DNA of 64,000 nucleotides from Streptomyces triculaminicus (GCF_017349075.1 NZ_JAFMOF010000001.1:930001-994000); one strand, 5' to 3'. Numbered from the stretch's first letter, positions 9,931 through 22,638 are shown. Notes: generated by a model not told the origin, from the letters alone. Program-made: numbers and translations.

Positions 9931-10577
9931 CGGTCCGTCTCCTCGGCACCCTGGCCCGTCGTGTCCGGCGCCTGCGGCGCCGTGGGCGCCGCCGGCGGGG
10001 TCACCAGGCCGCTGCGCAGCTGGCCGACCGAGGCCCGGCCGCCCGCGGCGGAGCCGTACCGCTCGCCCAGCGACTCCTGGGCGATCTTTTCCTGCAGCTT
10101 GATGATTCCCTGCAGCAGCGCCTCGGGGCGCGGCGGGCAGCCCGGTACGTAGACGTCCACGGGGATGATCTGGTCGACGCCCTTGGTCACGGAGTACGAG
10201 TCCCAGTAGGGGCCGCCGCAGTTCGAGCAGGCGCCGAAGGAGATGACGTACTTCGGCTCGGGCATCTGCTCGTACAGCCGCTTGACGGCCGGTGCCATCT
10301 TGTCCGTCACCGTGCCGGAGACGATCATGAGGTCGGCCTGCCGGGGGCCCGGCGCGAAGGGGATGACGCCGAGGCGGATGAAGTCGTGCCGGGCCATGGA
10401 GGCGGCGATGAACTCGATCGCGCAGCAGGCCAGCCCGAAGTTGAAGACCCACAGGCTGTAGCGCCGGCCCCAGTTCAGGACGACCTTCATGGGCTCGGGC
10501 GCGAGGCGGGCCAGCGGCCCGAGGCGGCGCGGCTCCGGGAGGTCCACGGGCGCGGTCACTGGGGGTGTCACGTCCAT
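9927..10577 (-). CDS. nuoB: NuoB iron-sulphur subunit, second complex I cluster
   Basis: A 216-residue NuoB (PSST) homologue that binds cluster N2, the last iron-sulphur centre before quinone. The four expected ligands are present: C51-C52, C117 and C147 (VPGCPPRP). An additional cysteine, C120 in GACSNCGG, is absent from the main NuoB. A ~40-residue proline-rich C-terminal extension follows the fold. The chosen ATG overlaps nuoA by 10 bases; a GTG 7 bases later, at the nuoA stop, is out of the conserved spacing but cannot be excluded. Confidence 0.94.
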   Translation of the reverse strand: MDVTPPVTAPVDLPEPRRLGPLARLAPEPMKVVLNWGRRYSLWVFNFGLACCAIEFIAASMARHDFIRLGVIPFAPGPRQADLMIVSGTVTDKMAPAVKRLYEQMPEPKYVISFGACSNCGGPYWDSYSVTKGVDQIIPVDVYVPGCPPRPEALLQGIIKLQEKIAQESLGERYGSAAGGRASVGQLRSGLVTPPAAPTAPQAPDTTGQGAEETDR

Positions 10578-10969
10578 TCGAGGACGCCCTTCTTCCATGC
10601 GTACAACAGGCCCACGGCGAGGAAGCCGAGGAAGATGAACATCTCCACCAGCGTCGCTCCGCCGAAGCCCGGCGCGGCGAACACCGTCGCCCAGGGGAAC
10701 AGGAAGATCGAGTCCACCGCGAAGATCACGTATAGGAAGGCGTAGACGTAGTAGCGGACCTGGGTGTGCGCCCAGCCCTCGCCGACGGGGTCCACGCCGC
10801 ACTCGTAGGTGAGCAGTTTCTCCGGCGTCGGCGCCACCGGCCGCAGGAGCCGTCCGGCCCCGAAGGCCACGGCGACGAAGAGCACTCCGATCACCGCGAC
10901 GAGGCCGACCACGGAATAGGCGTGGAAGTACTCCGACGCGAGCTGGACATCGGCGCTGCTGGTGCGCAC
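10568..10969 (-). CDS. nuoA: NuoA subunit, second complex I cluster
   Basis: A 133-residue NuoA with three hydrophobic segments, the loop motif [13 protein letters not shown] (quinone-site loop with its cysteine) and the acidic DSIFLFPWA helix. It is the first gene of the ten-gene partial nuo operon. A GTG preceded by GGAGG at five bases was preferred. Another in-frame GTG five codons upstream (10984) has a weaker site. The gene is divergent from the histidine kinase at 11157, with a 187-base shared promoter region that contains a perfect GGTGGGG dyad. Confidence 0.93.
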   Translation of the reverse strand: MRTSSADVQLASEYFHAYSVVGLVAVIGVLFVAVAFGAGRLLRPVAPTPEKLLTYECGVDPVGEGWAHTQVRYYVYAFLYVIFAVDSIFLFPWATVFAAPGFGGATLVEMFIFLGFLAVGLLYAWKKGVLEWT

Positions 10970-11081
10970 GGTTGCCTCCGGCACGTCCGCCCCTCGTTCC
11001 CTGTCCTGTTTGTTCGACGATCTGTACGCACGCGAGTCTAGGCCCTGCCAGGGCCGGGGTGAGCCGCGCTGTCCGGCCGGA

Positions 11082-11099
11082 GGTGGGGTTATCCCCACC
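11082..11099. promoter_or_regulatory. Perfect dyad GGTGGGG-TTAT-CCCCACC upstream of first histidine kinase
   Basis: A 7-bp perfect inverted repeat with a 4-base loop, 57 bases upstream of the kinase ATG, in the divergent region shared with nuoA. The same core recurs, extended to 10 bp, upstream of the second kinase (12387-12410). Recurrence before both kinase genes suggests an operator for the adjacent response regulator. Confidence 0.45.
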
Positions 11100-11156
11100 C
11101 GCCCCCACCCATGGCCCCCATGGCGACGGCCGGTACGGGCCGGGCAGGCTTGCCGT

Positions 11157-12352
11157 ATGAACGCCAGCAGCGCCGGCAGCGAAACCGCTGATTCCGCTTC
11201 CGCCGAGGACCACCTGCCACCCGCTCGTTTCGCCTTCGGGGCGCGGACCTGGAAGGAGGTGGCACACCTCCTCCTCAACCTGCCCGAGGGCATCCTCGGC
11301 TTCCTCTACGTCTCCCTCTGGCTCTACGCGGGCGTCGCCCTGGCCGTCACCGTCGTGGGCCTGCCGCTGCTGGCGCTGGGCCTGATGGGGGCCCGGGTGC
11401 TGGGGCGGGTGGAGCGGGGCGGGCGCGCCGCCTGCTGGGCGTGCGGATCGACGAGCCCAGCCCGCTGGCGCGCGGCCGGGCGGACCGGGGCTTCTTCGGC
11501 TGGCTGTGGGCGACGCTGAAGGACCCGGTGGCGTGGCGCAGCACGCTGTACGCGTTCATACGATTGCCATGGGGTGTTCTCACGTTCTGCGTCACCCTGG
11601 TCTCGCTGTTCGTCGCCTGGCCGGTTCTGGGGCATCTGGCGCGGGCCCTGACGCTCGTGGACCGGGCGATGGTGCGCGGCCTGCTGTCCCCCTCGAGCGA
11701 GCTGGAGCGGCGGGTGGCCGAGCTGGAGGAGGACCGGGGCGTGGTGGTCGACACCGCCGCCGCCGACCTGCGCCGCATCGAGCGCGACCTGCACGACGGT
11801 GCCCAGGCCCGCCTCGTCGCCCTCGCCATGGGCCTCGGCCTGGCCAAGGAGAAGCTGCTGGAGGATCCGGACGCGGCGGCGCGGATGGTCGACGAGGCGC
11901 ACGGCGAGGTGAAGCTCGCCCTCCAGGAGCTGCGCGACCTCGCCCGCGGCATCCACCCGGCGATCCTCACCGACCGGGGGCTCGGCCCGGCGCTGTCGTC
12001 GGTGGCGACGCGCTGCACGGTCCCGGTGCGGGTCGCGGTGGACCTGCCGGCCCGGCCGGCGCCCGCGATCGAGGGCATCGCCTACTTCACCGTCTCCGAG
12101 CTCCTGCAGAACGTCAGCAAGCACAGCCGGGCGGCCATGGCGGACGTCGAGGTGTGGCGGAAGCGGGACCGGCTGCTGATCCAGGTGCGCGACGACGGGC
12201 GCGGCGGCGCCTCCACGGCCGGGGGCAGCGGACTGGCCGGGCTGGCCGAGCGGCTGGGGTCGGTCGACGGGCTGTTCGTGGTGGACTCCCCCGCCGGCGG
12301 CCCGACGGTCGTCACGGCCGAGCTGCCCTGGCGGGACCGTGCCGGCGGCTGA
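11157..12352 (+). CDS. Membrane sensor histidine kinase (putative-sensor / HisKA_3 type), with one apparent 1-base loss
   Basis: Restored length is about 398 residues. N-terminal paired hydrophobic helices ([28 protein letters not shown]) and a second pair ([16 protein letters not shown]) match the sensor domain common in NarL-type kinases. The H-box is [20 protein letters not shown], followed by an N-box [10 protein letters not shown] and a G-box DDGRGG with GLAGLAERL. As sequenced, the ATG frame shifts at about 11415-11423 (GGGG run); one extra G restores [15 protein letters not shown], which aligns with the second kinase. It is tandem with a close paralogue at 12529 and a response regulator at 14017. 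It probably phosphorylates that regulator; the stimulus is unknown. Confidence 0.85.
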
Positions 12353-12386
12353 CGCCCGGGACCGTACCGGCGGCTGACGTCACGGC

Positions 12387-12410
12387 GGGGGTGGGGACAG
12401 CCCCACCCCC
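12387..12410. promoter_or_regulatory. Perfect 10-bp dyad GGGGGTGGGG-ACAG-CCCCACCCCC
   Basis: It lies 34 bases after the first kinase stop and 118 bases before the second kinase ATG. The core matches the dyad at 11082-11099. It could be an operator for the second kinase or a terminator of the first; the matching copy in a promoter region favours an operator. Confidence 0.45.
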
Positions 12411-12528
12411 GGAACACCGACTCGCCGCATGGCCGCGCACCCCCCTCGGACGGGAGCCTTGCGGAAGGCCGGGAGCCCCGCGACGGGCGGGACCGGCACC
12501 GCGGACGACGAGGACGAGGACGGCGAGG

Positions 12529-13880
12529 ATGGCCATCGACTACGGAACCGACCGGCGACGGGCGGCGGCGGGCCCGCCGCGCGTGCCCGCCGTGCTGCGC
12601 GCGCCGCTGGAGGGCCGCACCTGGCGGGAGTTCCTCTACTTCCTGACCGGTCTGCCGGTCTCGGTCGTCCTGTTCTCGTACGCCGTGACGATGACCGCGC
12701 TGGGCGTCGGCCTGCTGGTCACCTTCCTCGGGGTGCCGGTGCTGGCGGCGACGCTCGCGGGGGCGCGCGGTCTGGGCGCGCTGGAGCGGATGCGCGCCCG
12801 GGGGCTGCTGCGGCTGGACGTCGCCGATCCCGAGCCCGTACGGCCCCGGCGCGTGAGCGCCAGGGGCAGGCAGCGGGGCGGCCTGATGGCGTGGGTGGGG
12901 GCGCTGCTCAAGAGCGGGACGTCCTGGCGGCACCTGCTGTACATGGTGCTGCACTTCCCGTGGGCGATCTTCACGTTCGTGACGTCGCTGGTGCTGATGA
13001 CGGTCGGCTGGGGGCTGTTCCTCTACCCGGCGTGGCAGTGGATCCATCCGACGTACCTCGACCAGCCGGGCATCCAGCTCTACGGCGAGGCGGGTGGGCA
13101 GAGCTTCTACCTCGACAGCCCCTTCGAGATCCTCGTGACCAGCGGCCTCGGCCTGCTGGTGGTCCTGGGCACGCCGTGGGTCGTCCGGGGCCTGGCGCAG
13201 GTGGACCGGCTGATGGTGTCGGGGCTGCTGGGGCCGTCGCGGCTGGCGGCGCGGGTGTGGGAGCTGGAGGAGGACCGGGGCGTGGTGGTCGACACCGCCG
13301 CCGCCGACCTGCGCCGCATCGAACGCGACCTGCACGACGGCGCCCAGGCCCGCCTCGTCGCCCTCGCCATGGACCTGGGGCTGGCCAAGGAGAAGCTCGA
13401 CGAGGACCCGGAGGCGGCGGCCCGGATGGTGGACGAGGCGCACGGCGAGGTGAAGCTCGCCCTCCAGGAGCTGCGCGACCTCGCCCGCGGCATCCACCCC
13501 GCCATCCTCACCGACCGCGGACTCGGCCCCGCCCTGTCCGCGCTGGCCGCGCGCTGCACGGTGCCCGTGACGGCCGAGGTGGACCTGGCCGCGCGCCCGG
13601 CGCCGGCCATCGAGGGCATCGCCTACTTCACCGTCTCCGAGCTCCTGCAGAACATCAGCAAGCACAGCCAGGCGACCTCGGCACGGGTGGACGTGTGGCG
13701 CACGGCGGACCGGCTGATGCTGCAGGTCACCGACGACGGGCGCGGCGGCGCCCGGACGGCCGGCGGCGGCGGACTGGCCGGGCTGGCCGAGCGGCTGGAG
13801 GCGGTGGACGGGCTGCTGCTCGTGGACTCCCCGCCGGCGGCCCGACGGTCGTCACGGCCGAGCTGCCCTGGCGCGGCTGA
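12529..13880 (+). CDS. Second membrane sensor histidine kinase (HisKA_3 type), with one apparent 1-base loss near the 3' end
   Basis: Restored length is about 450 residues. It has the same architecture as the preceding kinase: sensor helices (VSVVLFSYAVTMTALGVGLLVTFLGVPVLAAT region), a longer extracellular loop containing YGEAGGQSFYLDSPFE, further helices, then H-box [16 protein letters not shown]-box ELLQNISKHS and G-box DDGRGG. The core is almost identical to the first kinase in DNA. At 13829-13832 a CCCC run replaces the CCCCC seen in the paralogue. With the base restored the end reads [14 protein letters not shown] and stops at 13880; as sequenced it runs in frame into the response regulator. 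Ligand unknown. Confidence 0.87.
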
Positions 13881-14016
13881 TCCCCGCGCGGGCGCCCGCC
13901 CGCCCCGCCGACCGGCCCCGGAGCCGCCCGCTCCGGGGCCGGATGCTGCGATGCTGGGGGCGTTCGTTCAAGCGTCGCTGCCTGGGGGCCGGAAGATCGT
14001 GATCGTTGAGGACAGG

Positions 14017-14676
14017 GTGCGGGTGGTCATCGCCGAGGACTCGGTGCTGCTGCGGGAGGGCCTGACCCGGTTGCTGACCGACCGGGGCCACGACGTGGTG
14101 GCGGGGGTGGGCGACGGCGAGGCGCTGATCAAGACCATCACGGACCTCGCCGCCGGGGACGGCCTGCCGGACGTGGTGGTCGCGGACGTGCGGATGCCCC
14201 CGACCCACACCGACGAGGGCGTCCGGGCGGCCGTGCGGCTGCGCCGGGACCACCCCGAGCTGGGGGTGCTGGTGCTGTCGCAGTACGTGGAGGAGCAGTA
14301 CGCCACGGAGCTGCTGGCCGGCAGCAGCCGGGGCGTGGGGTATCTGCTGAAGGACCGGGTCGCCGAGGTGCGCGAGTTCGTGGACGCGGTGGTCCGGGTC
14401 GCCCGGGGCGGCACGGCGCTGGACCCGGAGGTCGTCGCGCAGCTGCTGGGCCGCAGCCGCAAGCAGGACGTGCTGGCCGGGCTCACCCCGCGCGAGCGGG
14501 AGGTCCTCGGGCTGATGGCCGAGGGGCGCACGAACTCCGCCATCGCCCGGCAGCTGGTGGTCAGCGACGGAGCGGTGGAGAAGCACGTCAGCAACATCTT
14601 CCTGAAGCTGGGGCTGTCGCCCAGCGACGGGGATCACCGGCGGGTGCTCGCGGTTCTCACCTACCTCCGGTCGTGA
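14017..14676 (+). CDS. NarL/FixJ-type response regulator
   Basis: A 219-residue two-domain regulator. Receiver residues 1-120 have the acidic pair E7-D8, phospho-acceptor D57 (VVVADVRMPP) and lysine in YLLKDR. The C-terminal LuxR-type helix-turn-helix is LTPREREVLGLMAEGRTNSAIARQL. The GTG start has GAGG five bases ahead; an in-frame GTG at 13999 would add six residues. In the raw sequence the frame is open back through the second kinase because of the base loss there, so the apparent fusion is not trusted. It is the natural partner of the two kinases just upstream. Confidence 0.93.
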   Translation: MRVVIAEDSVLLREGLTRLLTDRGHDVVAGVGDGEALIKTITDLAAGDGLPDVVVADVRMPPTHTDEGVRAAVRLRRDHPELGVLVLSQYVEEQYATELLAGSSRGVGYLLKDRVAEVREFVDAVVRVARGGTALDPEVVAQLLGRSRKQDVLAGLTPREREVLGLMAEGRTNSAIARQLVVSDGAVEKHVSNIFLKLGLSPSDGDHRRVLAVLTYLRS

Positions 14677-14734
14677 CGACCTACCGTCGGCGGCGACGGC
14701 CTACCGTCTGGGGTGACGGCCTACTGTCGGCGGT
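14675..14734. repeat. Three tandem 20-base repeats after the response regulator
   Basis: Units 14675-14694, 14695-14714 and 14715-14734 are variants of GACGGCCTACCGTCGGCGGC. Each contains GACGG...CCGTC, so each can fold into a small hairpin. The first unit starts inside the regulator stop codon. They could act as a termination or RNA-stability element before korA. Confidence 0.8.
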
Positions 14735-14890
14735 GCGGTCCGCACCGACGCGGCATCGGCCGTCAGTGCGGCATCAGAGCGCCGAGGCAAACTTCATACC
14801 CGTACATGATCGTCCGAACATACGATGACCGTGGGAACGCCGTTGGGCGCCACCGAAGGCGCGGCGCCGCCACGAGGGAGGTCCGAAGCA

Positions 14891-16796
<1,906 letters not shown>

Positions 16797-16804
<8 letters not shown>

Positions 16805-17867
16805 GACGACAGGGTCGATGATCGAGGCGCTCTCGCTGGTGCCCAAGGCCGAGGCCGTGCAGTCCATGAAGGACTTCAAGTCCGACCAGGAAGTGCGCTG
16901 GTGCCCCGGCTGCGGCGACTACGCCATCCTCGCCGCCGTGCAGGGCTTCATGCCCGAGCTCGGCCTGGCGAAGGAGAACATCGTCTTCGTCTCCGGCATC
17001 GGCTGCTCCTCCCGTTTCCCGTACTACATGAACACCTACGGGATGCACTCCATCCACGGCCGTGCCCCCGCCATCGCCACCGGCCTCGCCTCCTCCCGCC
17101 GCGACCTGTCGGTGTGGGTCGTCACCGGTGACGGCGACGCGCTGTCCATCGGCGGCAACCACCTCATCCACGCGCTGCGCCGCAACGTCAACCTGAAGAT
17201 CCTGCTGTTCAACAACCGGATCTACGGCCTGACCAAGGGCCAGTACTCGCCCACCTCCGAGGTCGGCAAGATCACCAAGTCCACGCCGATGGGCTCGCTG
17301 GACGCGCCCTTCAACCCCGTCTCCCTGGCGATCGGCGCGGAGGCCTCGTTCGTGGCCCGTACGGTCGATTCCGACCGCAAGCACCTCACCGAGGTGCTGC
17401 GCCAGGCCGCCGCCCACCCCGGCACAGCGCTGGTGGAGATCTACCAGAACTGCAACATCTTCAACGACGGCGCCTTCGAAGCCCTCAAGGACAAGCAGCG
17501 GGCCCAGGAGGCGGTCATCCGCCTGGAGCACGGTCAGCCGATCCGCTTCGGCGCGGAGAACGAGAAGGGCGTCGTACGCGACCGGGCCACCGGCGACCTG
17601 AAGGTCGTCACGGTCACGCCGGAGAACGCCTCCGACGTCCTGGTGCACGACGCGCACGCCGCCTCCCCCACCACCGCCTTCGCCCTCTCGCGCCTGGCCG
17701 ACCCCGACACGCTGCACCACACGCCCATCGGCGTGCTGCGCAGCGTCGACCGCCCGGTCTACGACACCCTGATGTCCGACCAGCTCGAGGCCGCCATCGA
17801 GGAGAAGGGCAAGGGCGACCTGGCCGCGCTCCTGGCCGGCAACGACACCTGGACGGTCGTCGGCTAG
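16797..17867 (+). CDS. korB: 2-oxoacid:ferredoxin oxidoreductase beta subunit
   Basis: A 356-residue thiamine-diphosphate and iron-sulphur subunit. C36-C39 (CPGCGDY), C70 (GIGCSS) and a cysteine in EIYQNCNIFND are the likely [4Fe-4S] ligands. The thiamine/Mg motif is GDGDALSIGGNH from residue 111, with NNRIYGLTKGQYSPTS closing the site. The KGQ-SPTS segment is typical of KorB. It starts inside the korA stop region (ATGGCTGA), so the two subunits are co-translated. A strong terminator follows. Confidence 0.95.
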
Positions 17868-17893
17868 CCCGTACGCCCGTACGCCCGCCCGTT

Positions 17894-17930
17894 CCCCGGC
17901 CGGACACCCGAAACGGGTGCCCGGCCGGGG
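17894..17930 (+). terminator. Strong stem-loop after korB
   Basis: CCCCGGCCGG and CCGGCCGGGG plus CACCCG/CGGGTG pair around an AAA loop with a single A-C mismatch. It lies 27 bases past the korB stop. There is no T tract, as usual in Streptomyces. Confidence 0.8.
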
Positions 17931-17966
17931 CGTCTGACGGGGCTTCGGCGGGGAAGGCGCTCTCAT

Positions 17967-19982
17967 ATGGGTATGGCCGATCCCGATGCCGCCGATCCGC
18001 GTGCCGCCACGACGCCCCCGGCGCCGGAGGTGCGCGACCGGCTCGCGTACCGCGTCAAGCGCCTGGTCCTCGGGCCGCCGCTGGTCACCGAGCAGCTGGC
18101 GACCGAGAAGCTCTCCAACCCGATGGCGCTCGGCGTCCTCGCCTCCGACTGCATCTCCTCCACCGCCTACGGCAGCGAGGAGATGCTGCGCATCCTGGTC
18201 CCCGTCGCGGGGGCGGCCGCCTTCAGCCTGCTGATGCCGGTGACCGGCGCGATCCTGTTCGTCCTGGTGCTGCTGACCCTCTCCTACCGCGACGTCGTCT
18301 CCGTGTACACCCGGGCCGGCGGCTCCTACGTCGTCGCCCGCGAGAACTTCGGGCCGCGCGTGGCGCAGATCGCCGCCGTCGCCCTGCTCGTCGACTACAT
18401 CGTCACCGTCGCCGTGCAGACCGCCGCCGGCACCGACGCCCTGATCTCCCTCGCCCACCTCACCGGCGAGGGCTACACCGGCATCGACCACCTCAAGCTC
18501 CCCATCACGGCGGGAGTGGTGGTGATCCTGATGTACGGGAATCTGCGCGGGGTCCGGGAGGCGGGACGGGCCTTCGCGACGCCTGCGTACCTCTTCATGC
18601 TCGCGGTGGCGCTGATACTCGTCGTGGGCCTGATCCGGGCGCTGGACGGCGGCCTGCCGCACGCGGACATCCACGCGGCGGGGGCCGTTCCGCTGGGCGA
18701 GCCCGGGCACGGCTGGCTGTACGGGGTGTCGGTGTTCATGGTGCTGCGCGCCTTCGCCAACGGCGGCTCCTCGCTGACCGGCCTCGAGGCGATCTCCAAC
18801 TCCGTCTCGGCCTTCCGCCGCCCCCAGGGCGTCAACGCCCGGCGCACCCTGACCGTCATGAGCTGCGTCCTGGGCATGATGGTGCTGGGCGTCTCCACCC
18901 TCGCCCACTTCACCCACGCCATCCCCTACGAGGACGGCAACCCCACCGTCATCGCCCAGGAGGCCCACCTCGTCTTCGGCGACGGCTGGGCGGGCACGGT
19001 GGGACTGGTCTACGTCCAGCTCGCCACCGCCCTCATCCTCTACACGGGCGCCAACACGCCCTTCACCGGCTTCCCCTTCCTCGCCAGCTTCGTCGCCGAG
19101 GACCGCTTCCTGCCCCGCCAGCTGACGCGGCGCGGACACCGGCTGGCCTTCTCCAACGGCATCATCTGCCTGACGGTGATCTCGCTGGCGCTGCTGCTGG
19201 TGACCGGCGCCAGCGTCGACAGGCTCGTCGCCCTGTACGCCATCGGCGTCTTCACCGGCTTCACCATGGCCGCCTCCGGGATGACGGCCCACCACTGGCG
19301 GCGCCGGGAGAGCCACGCGAAGATCGCGGCCAACCTGGCCGCCGCGGTGGTCTCCGCGCTCGTCGTCGCGATCTTCGCGGTCACGAAGTTCACCGAGGGC
19401 GCCTGGCTGGTCGTGGTGGTCTTCCCCCTCGGGGTGTGGGCACTGATCCGCATCAACCGGCAGTACCGCCAGGAGGCCGCCGCCCTGGACAACGTGCCCT
19501 CCTTCACCACCGACCGCCCCCACTGGCGCCGGCACGTGGTCCACATCCTCGTCGACTCCCTCGACCTGGCCACGATCAAGGCCCTGCGCTACGCCCACGA
19601 GCTGCGGCCCGACGAGGTGCGGGCCCTGCACTTCGTCATCGACGAGTCCCGGGGCCGGCACCTGGCCGAACGCTGGGACCGCTCCTCCGGCACCACCGTG
19701 CCGCTGGAGCTCGTCGACTGCCCCGACCGCCGGCTGCGCCACGCGGTGGCCGCGCACGCCGCCCGCACCACGGCGGACGGGACGACGGCCCTGACCCTGC
19801 TGATCCCGCGCCGCACGTACTCCACGTCCTGGGGGCGGCTGCTGCACCGCGGCACGGCGGAGGAGATGGCCAGGGTCCTGGAGCAGCTGCCGAACGTGGC
19901 CGTGACGATCCTGCCGTTCGACGTCACCCGGGCGATCCAGCGGCAGCGGTCCGGCGCCGGGGAGGGCACGCCACGACCGTAA
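17967..19982 (+). CDS. APC-superfamily permease, KimA-like potassium or amino acid transporter
   Basis: A 671-residue protein with about twelve hydrophobic segments followed by a soluble C-terminal domain (residues ~505-671, HVVHILVDSLDLATIKALRYAHELRP). The N-terminal signature KLSNPMALGVLASDCISSTAYGSEEML resembles the KimA (YdaO) family, where this segment starts helix 1 and the soluble domain regulates potassium uptake. Automatic pipelines would probably say amino acid permease; both belong to APC. The ATG at 17967 has GGGGAAGG upstream. A second ATG is two codons in. No c-di-AMP riboswitch is visible in the 99-base leader. Confidence 0.85.
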   Translation: MGMADPDAADPRAATTPPAPEVRDRLAYRVKRLVLGPPLVTEQLATEKLSNPMALGVLASDCISSTAYGSEEMLRILVPVAGAAAFSLLMPVTGAILFVLVLLTLSYRDVVSVYTRAGGSYVVARENFGPRVAQIAAVALLVDYIVTVAVQTAAGTDALISLAHLTGEGYTGIDHLKLPITAGVVVILMYGNLRGVREAGRAFATPAYLFMLAVALILVVGLIRALDGGLPHADIHAAGAVPLGEPGHGWLYGVSVFMVLRAFANGGSSLTGLEAISNSVSAFRRPQGVNARRTLTVMSCVLGMMVLGVSTLAHFTHAIPYEDGNPTVIAQEAHLVFGDGWAGTVGLVYVQLATALILYTGANTPFTGFPFLASFVAEDRFLPRQLTRRGHRLAFSNGIICLTVISLALLLVTGASVDRLVALYAIGVFTGFTMAASGMTAHHWRRRESHAKIAANLAAAVVSALVVAIFAVTKFTEGAWLVVVVFPLGVWALIRINRQYRQEAAALDNVPSFTTDRPHWRRHVVHILVDSLDLATIKALRYAHELRPDEVRALHFVIDESRGRHLAERWDRSSGTTVPLELVDCPDRRLRHAVAAHAARTTADGTTALTLLIPRRTYSTSWGRLLHRGTAEEMARVLEQLPNVAVTILPFDVTRAIQRQRSGAGEGTPRP

Positions 19983-20064
19983 TGCGATACGGGCATGACA
20001 GCCCGCCGCACCGGGGTCTACCGTCGCAAGGTCGCCTGCGCCGAGCCCCCGGGAAGGACCCCCG

Positions 20065-21090
20065 ATGTCACCCACTCCGTCACCCACGCCGCCACCCACT
20101 CCGTCATCCGGCGAGACCCGTACAGGACTGCTGTACGGCGTCGCCGCCTACGGGATCTGGGGGCTCTTCCCCCTCTACTGGCCGCTGCTGGAGCCGGCCG
20201 GAGCGATCGAGATCCTCGCCCACCGCATGGTGTGGTCGCTCGTCACCGTCGCGGCCGCCCTGGCCGTCACCCGGCGCTGGCAGTGGATACGCCCGCTGCT
20301 GCGGCAGCCCAAGCGACTCGGCATCGCCGCGCTCGGCGCGGTCGTCATCTCGGCGAACTGGTGGGTGTACATCTGGGCCGTCAATTCCGGGCACGTCGTG
20401 GAGACGTCCCTGGGCTACTTCATCAACCCCCTCGCCACCATCGCCCTCGGCGTCCTCGTGCTGCGCGAGCGGCTGCGGACGGCACAGTGGGCGGCGGTGG
20501 GCGTCGGCCTGGTCGCCGTCGTCGTGCTGGCCGTCGGCTACGGCAAGCCGCCGTGGATCGCACTCGCGATCGCGGCCACCTTCAGCACGTACAGCCTCGT
20601 GAAGAAGAAGGTCGGCCTCGGCGGGCTGGAGTCGATGGCCGTCGAGACGGCCGTGCAGTTCCTCCCGGCACTCGCCGTCCTGATCTTCCTGGGGGCGCGC
20701 GGGCACTCCACCTTCGCCTCCGAGGGCGGCGGCCACACCCTGCTCCTGCTGGGCACCGGCATCATCACCGCGGTGCCGCTGATCTCCTTCGGCGCGGCGG
20801 CCGTGCGGCTGCCGCTGTCGGTGCTGGGCATGCTGCAGTACCTCGCCCCCGTCTTCCAGTTCGCCCTCGGACTGCTGGTCTTCCACGAGGCGATGCCGGC
20901 CGAGCGTTGGGCGGGCTTCGCACTTGTGTGGCTGGCGCTGGCGATGCTCACCTGGGACGCGGTGCGTACGGCCCGTCACGCTCGGGTGGAGTTGGAGGCG
21001 GCCCGGGTGCGCGCGACAACTGGTAACACAGAAAACACAATTGCCCCGCAGAGCGCAGAAATCACAGAAACCACAGCTCAGGGGGCATGA
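20065..21090 (+). CDS. rarD: RarD-type EamA (DMT) transporter
   Basis: A 341-residue membrane protein with a short proline/serine N-terminus, about ten hydrophobic helices in two EamA repeats and an unconserved Q/T/E-rich tail. GLLYGVAAYGIWGLFPLYWPLL and HRMVWSL are characteristic of RarD, a drug/metabolite-superfamily exporter first linked to chloramphenicol resistance. The true substrate is unknown. An AAGGA site precedes the ATG by seven bases. It stands alone between the permease and the aminopeptidase. Confidence 0.9.
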   Translation: MSPTPSPTPPPTPSSGETRTGLLYGVAAYGIWGLFPLYWPLLEPAGAIEILAHRMVWSLVTVAAALAVTRRWQWIRPLLRQPKRLGIAALGAVVISANWWVYIWAVNSGHVVETSLGYFINPLATIALGVLVLRERLRTAQWAAVGVGLVAVVVLAVGYGKPPWIALAIAATFSTYSLVKKKVGLGGLESMAVETAVQFLPALAVLIFLGARGHSTFASEGGGHTLLLLGTGIITAVPLISFGAAAVRLPLSVLGMLQYLAPVFQFALGLLVFHEAMPAERWAGFALVWLALAMLTWDAVRTARHARVELEAARVRATTGNTENTIAPQSAEITETTAQGA

Positions 21091-22590
<1,500 letters not shown>

Positions 22591-22602
22591 CCCCCCATGG
22601 AG

Positions 22603-22638
22603 CGGGTGCCGGGCCGGCCCACCACGGCCCGGCACCCG
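22603..22638. terminator. Bidirectional stem-loop between aminopeptidase and ABC permease
   Basis: CGGGTGCCGGGCCG pairs perfectly with CGGCCCGGCACCCG around an 8-base loop, 12 bases after the aminopeptidase stop and about 50 bases past the convergent permease stop. Confidence 0.85.

Noticed and set aside
17868..17966. c-di-AMP (ydaO) riboswitch upstream of the KimA-like permease
   Set aside because: The leader is only 99 bases and is mostly filled by the korB terminator; no riboswitch-like conserved elements are visible.
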